Shown piece after piece: positions 63,670-64,000 of a stretch of 64,000 nucleotides of DNA. The position numbers and the translations under genes were made by a program. Origin of the DNA: Sphingobacterium faecale (GTDB lineage Bacteria; Bacteroidota; Bacteroidia; Sphingobacteriales; Sphingobacteriaceae); assembly GCF_016746095.1 (NCBI RefSeq), contig NZ_JAERTY010000001.1:124001-188000 (forward strand). Direction: 5' to 3'. Position 1 is the stretch's first letter. Every line of letters begins with the position of its first letter. The notes beneath the pieces are model-generated. The model made no database searches and was not told the origin of the DNA. It was given only the letters and a program-made list of their open reading frames with translations.

Positions 63670-64000
63670 TTAAGAATCGGCCAAGGCAGAGCTAGCGAAG
63701 ACCTGGCCGAATTTTTGGAATGTTTCGTTGGCTGTTTCTACCATAGTGCTTTCCTCTTCTTCTGTTTTTGGAACACGGTTCAGTACCGCTGTAAAAGCTG
63801 CCCACATCTTACTACTATCGGCTCCATAGCCCGAAAAGAAATGGAACCCTTTGGTCATGCCGTATTTTTGAAGCATCTGTACAATGTAGGGACCTCCCAT
63901 AATAGACCCCTCTAATACGTATAGAGCACCGAAAGCCTGCTGTAGGTTTGTAATGACAGGGGGAATGGCTGTGGGTAGTGTGCTGGTGTCTGAGCCTAAT
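63670..64000 (-). CDS. Heme oxygenase-like protein (partial, 5-prime end outside window)
   Basis: The last 109 residues of a biliverdin-forming heme oxygenase-like protein. The frame stays open to the window edge and reads LQQAFGALYVLEGSIMGGPY and FHFFSGYGADSSKMWAAF, the typical second half of bacteriophytochrome-type heme oxygenases. The N-terminal half with the proximal histidine is outside the window. It would release iron from haem brought in by the operon downstream. The ATG at 63900 is inside the domain and is not the true start. Confidence 0.82.
   Translation of the reverse strand, partial: LGSDTSTLPTAIPPVITNLQQAFGALYVLEGSIMGGPYIVQMLQKYGMTKGFHFFSGYGADSSKMWAAFTAVLNRVPKTEEEESTMVETANETFQKFGQVFASSALADS

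Overview
The window looks like chromosomal DNA of a Bacteroidota species, most like the family Sphingobacteriaceae (Sphingobacterium or Pedobacter type). The evidence is four SusC/SusD outer-membrane pairs, three ECF sigma/FecR anti-sigma pairs, TlpA-like periplasmic thioredoxins, many lipoproteins, and promoters of the Bacteroidota TAnnTTTG type. No rRNA, tRNA, CRISPR array or transposase gene was seen.

Layout. (A) 46-8294, minus strand: ECF sigma, FecR, SusC with STN domain, SusD, TlpA-like thioredoxin. (B) 8986-17275, plus strand: a second module of the same five-gene design, divergent from the first across a 691-bp gene-free gap. It is followed by a decayed secreted-protein remnant (17299-17507) and an N-terminally truncated AraC protein (17625-18080). 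(C) 18312-19390: an XRE-type regulator on the minus strand, then about 600 bp without a protein gene but full of nested helices behind a good promoter. This is a candidate large structured RNA. (D) 19583-25311: TlpA, SusC (no STN), SusD operon. (E) 25372-29946, minus strand: LytTR regulator, HTH protein, Fn3 protein, membrane protein, CHAP-like cell-wall hydrolase, lipoprotein with a C-terminal membrane segment, and a small DUF6520-like secreted protein with 21-bp repeats upstream. (F) 30189-33321: Crp-like regulator and a two-subunit GMC (FAD) sugar dehydrogenase. (G) 33664-41600, plus strand: a tightly packed operon of Fe superoxide dismutase, peroxiredoxin, leucyl aminopeptidase, class I ribonucleotide reductase (NrdB, NrdA), phosphoglycerate mutase and four uncharacterised small proteins. 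(H) 41742-52158, minus strand: a polysaccharide utilisation locus with a GH18 endo-beta-N-acetylglucosaminidase-like enzyme, probably for N-glycans. (I) 52308-64000, minus strand: a haem acquisition locus (heme oxygenase-like protein, short Fur-like protein, three HmuY-like lipoproteins, two lipoproteins of unknown role, two TonB receptors of which one is cut by an amber codon, and a di-haem peroxidase).

The points most worth a second look are the structured RNA candidate in (C); a palindromic repeat element that sits in the same reading frame inside two unrelated secreted-protein genes (19614-19740 and 27198-27357), like the in-frame palindromic elements of Rickettsia; the unusual stress/RNR operon in (G); and tandem 21-bp-spaced repeats upstream of the DUF6520-like gene and the haem operon.

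The function calls rest on motif recognition by eye. No database search, folding program or promoter scan was run. All coordinates were read from the given sequence.
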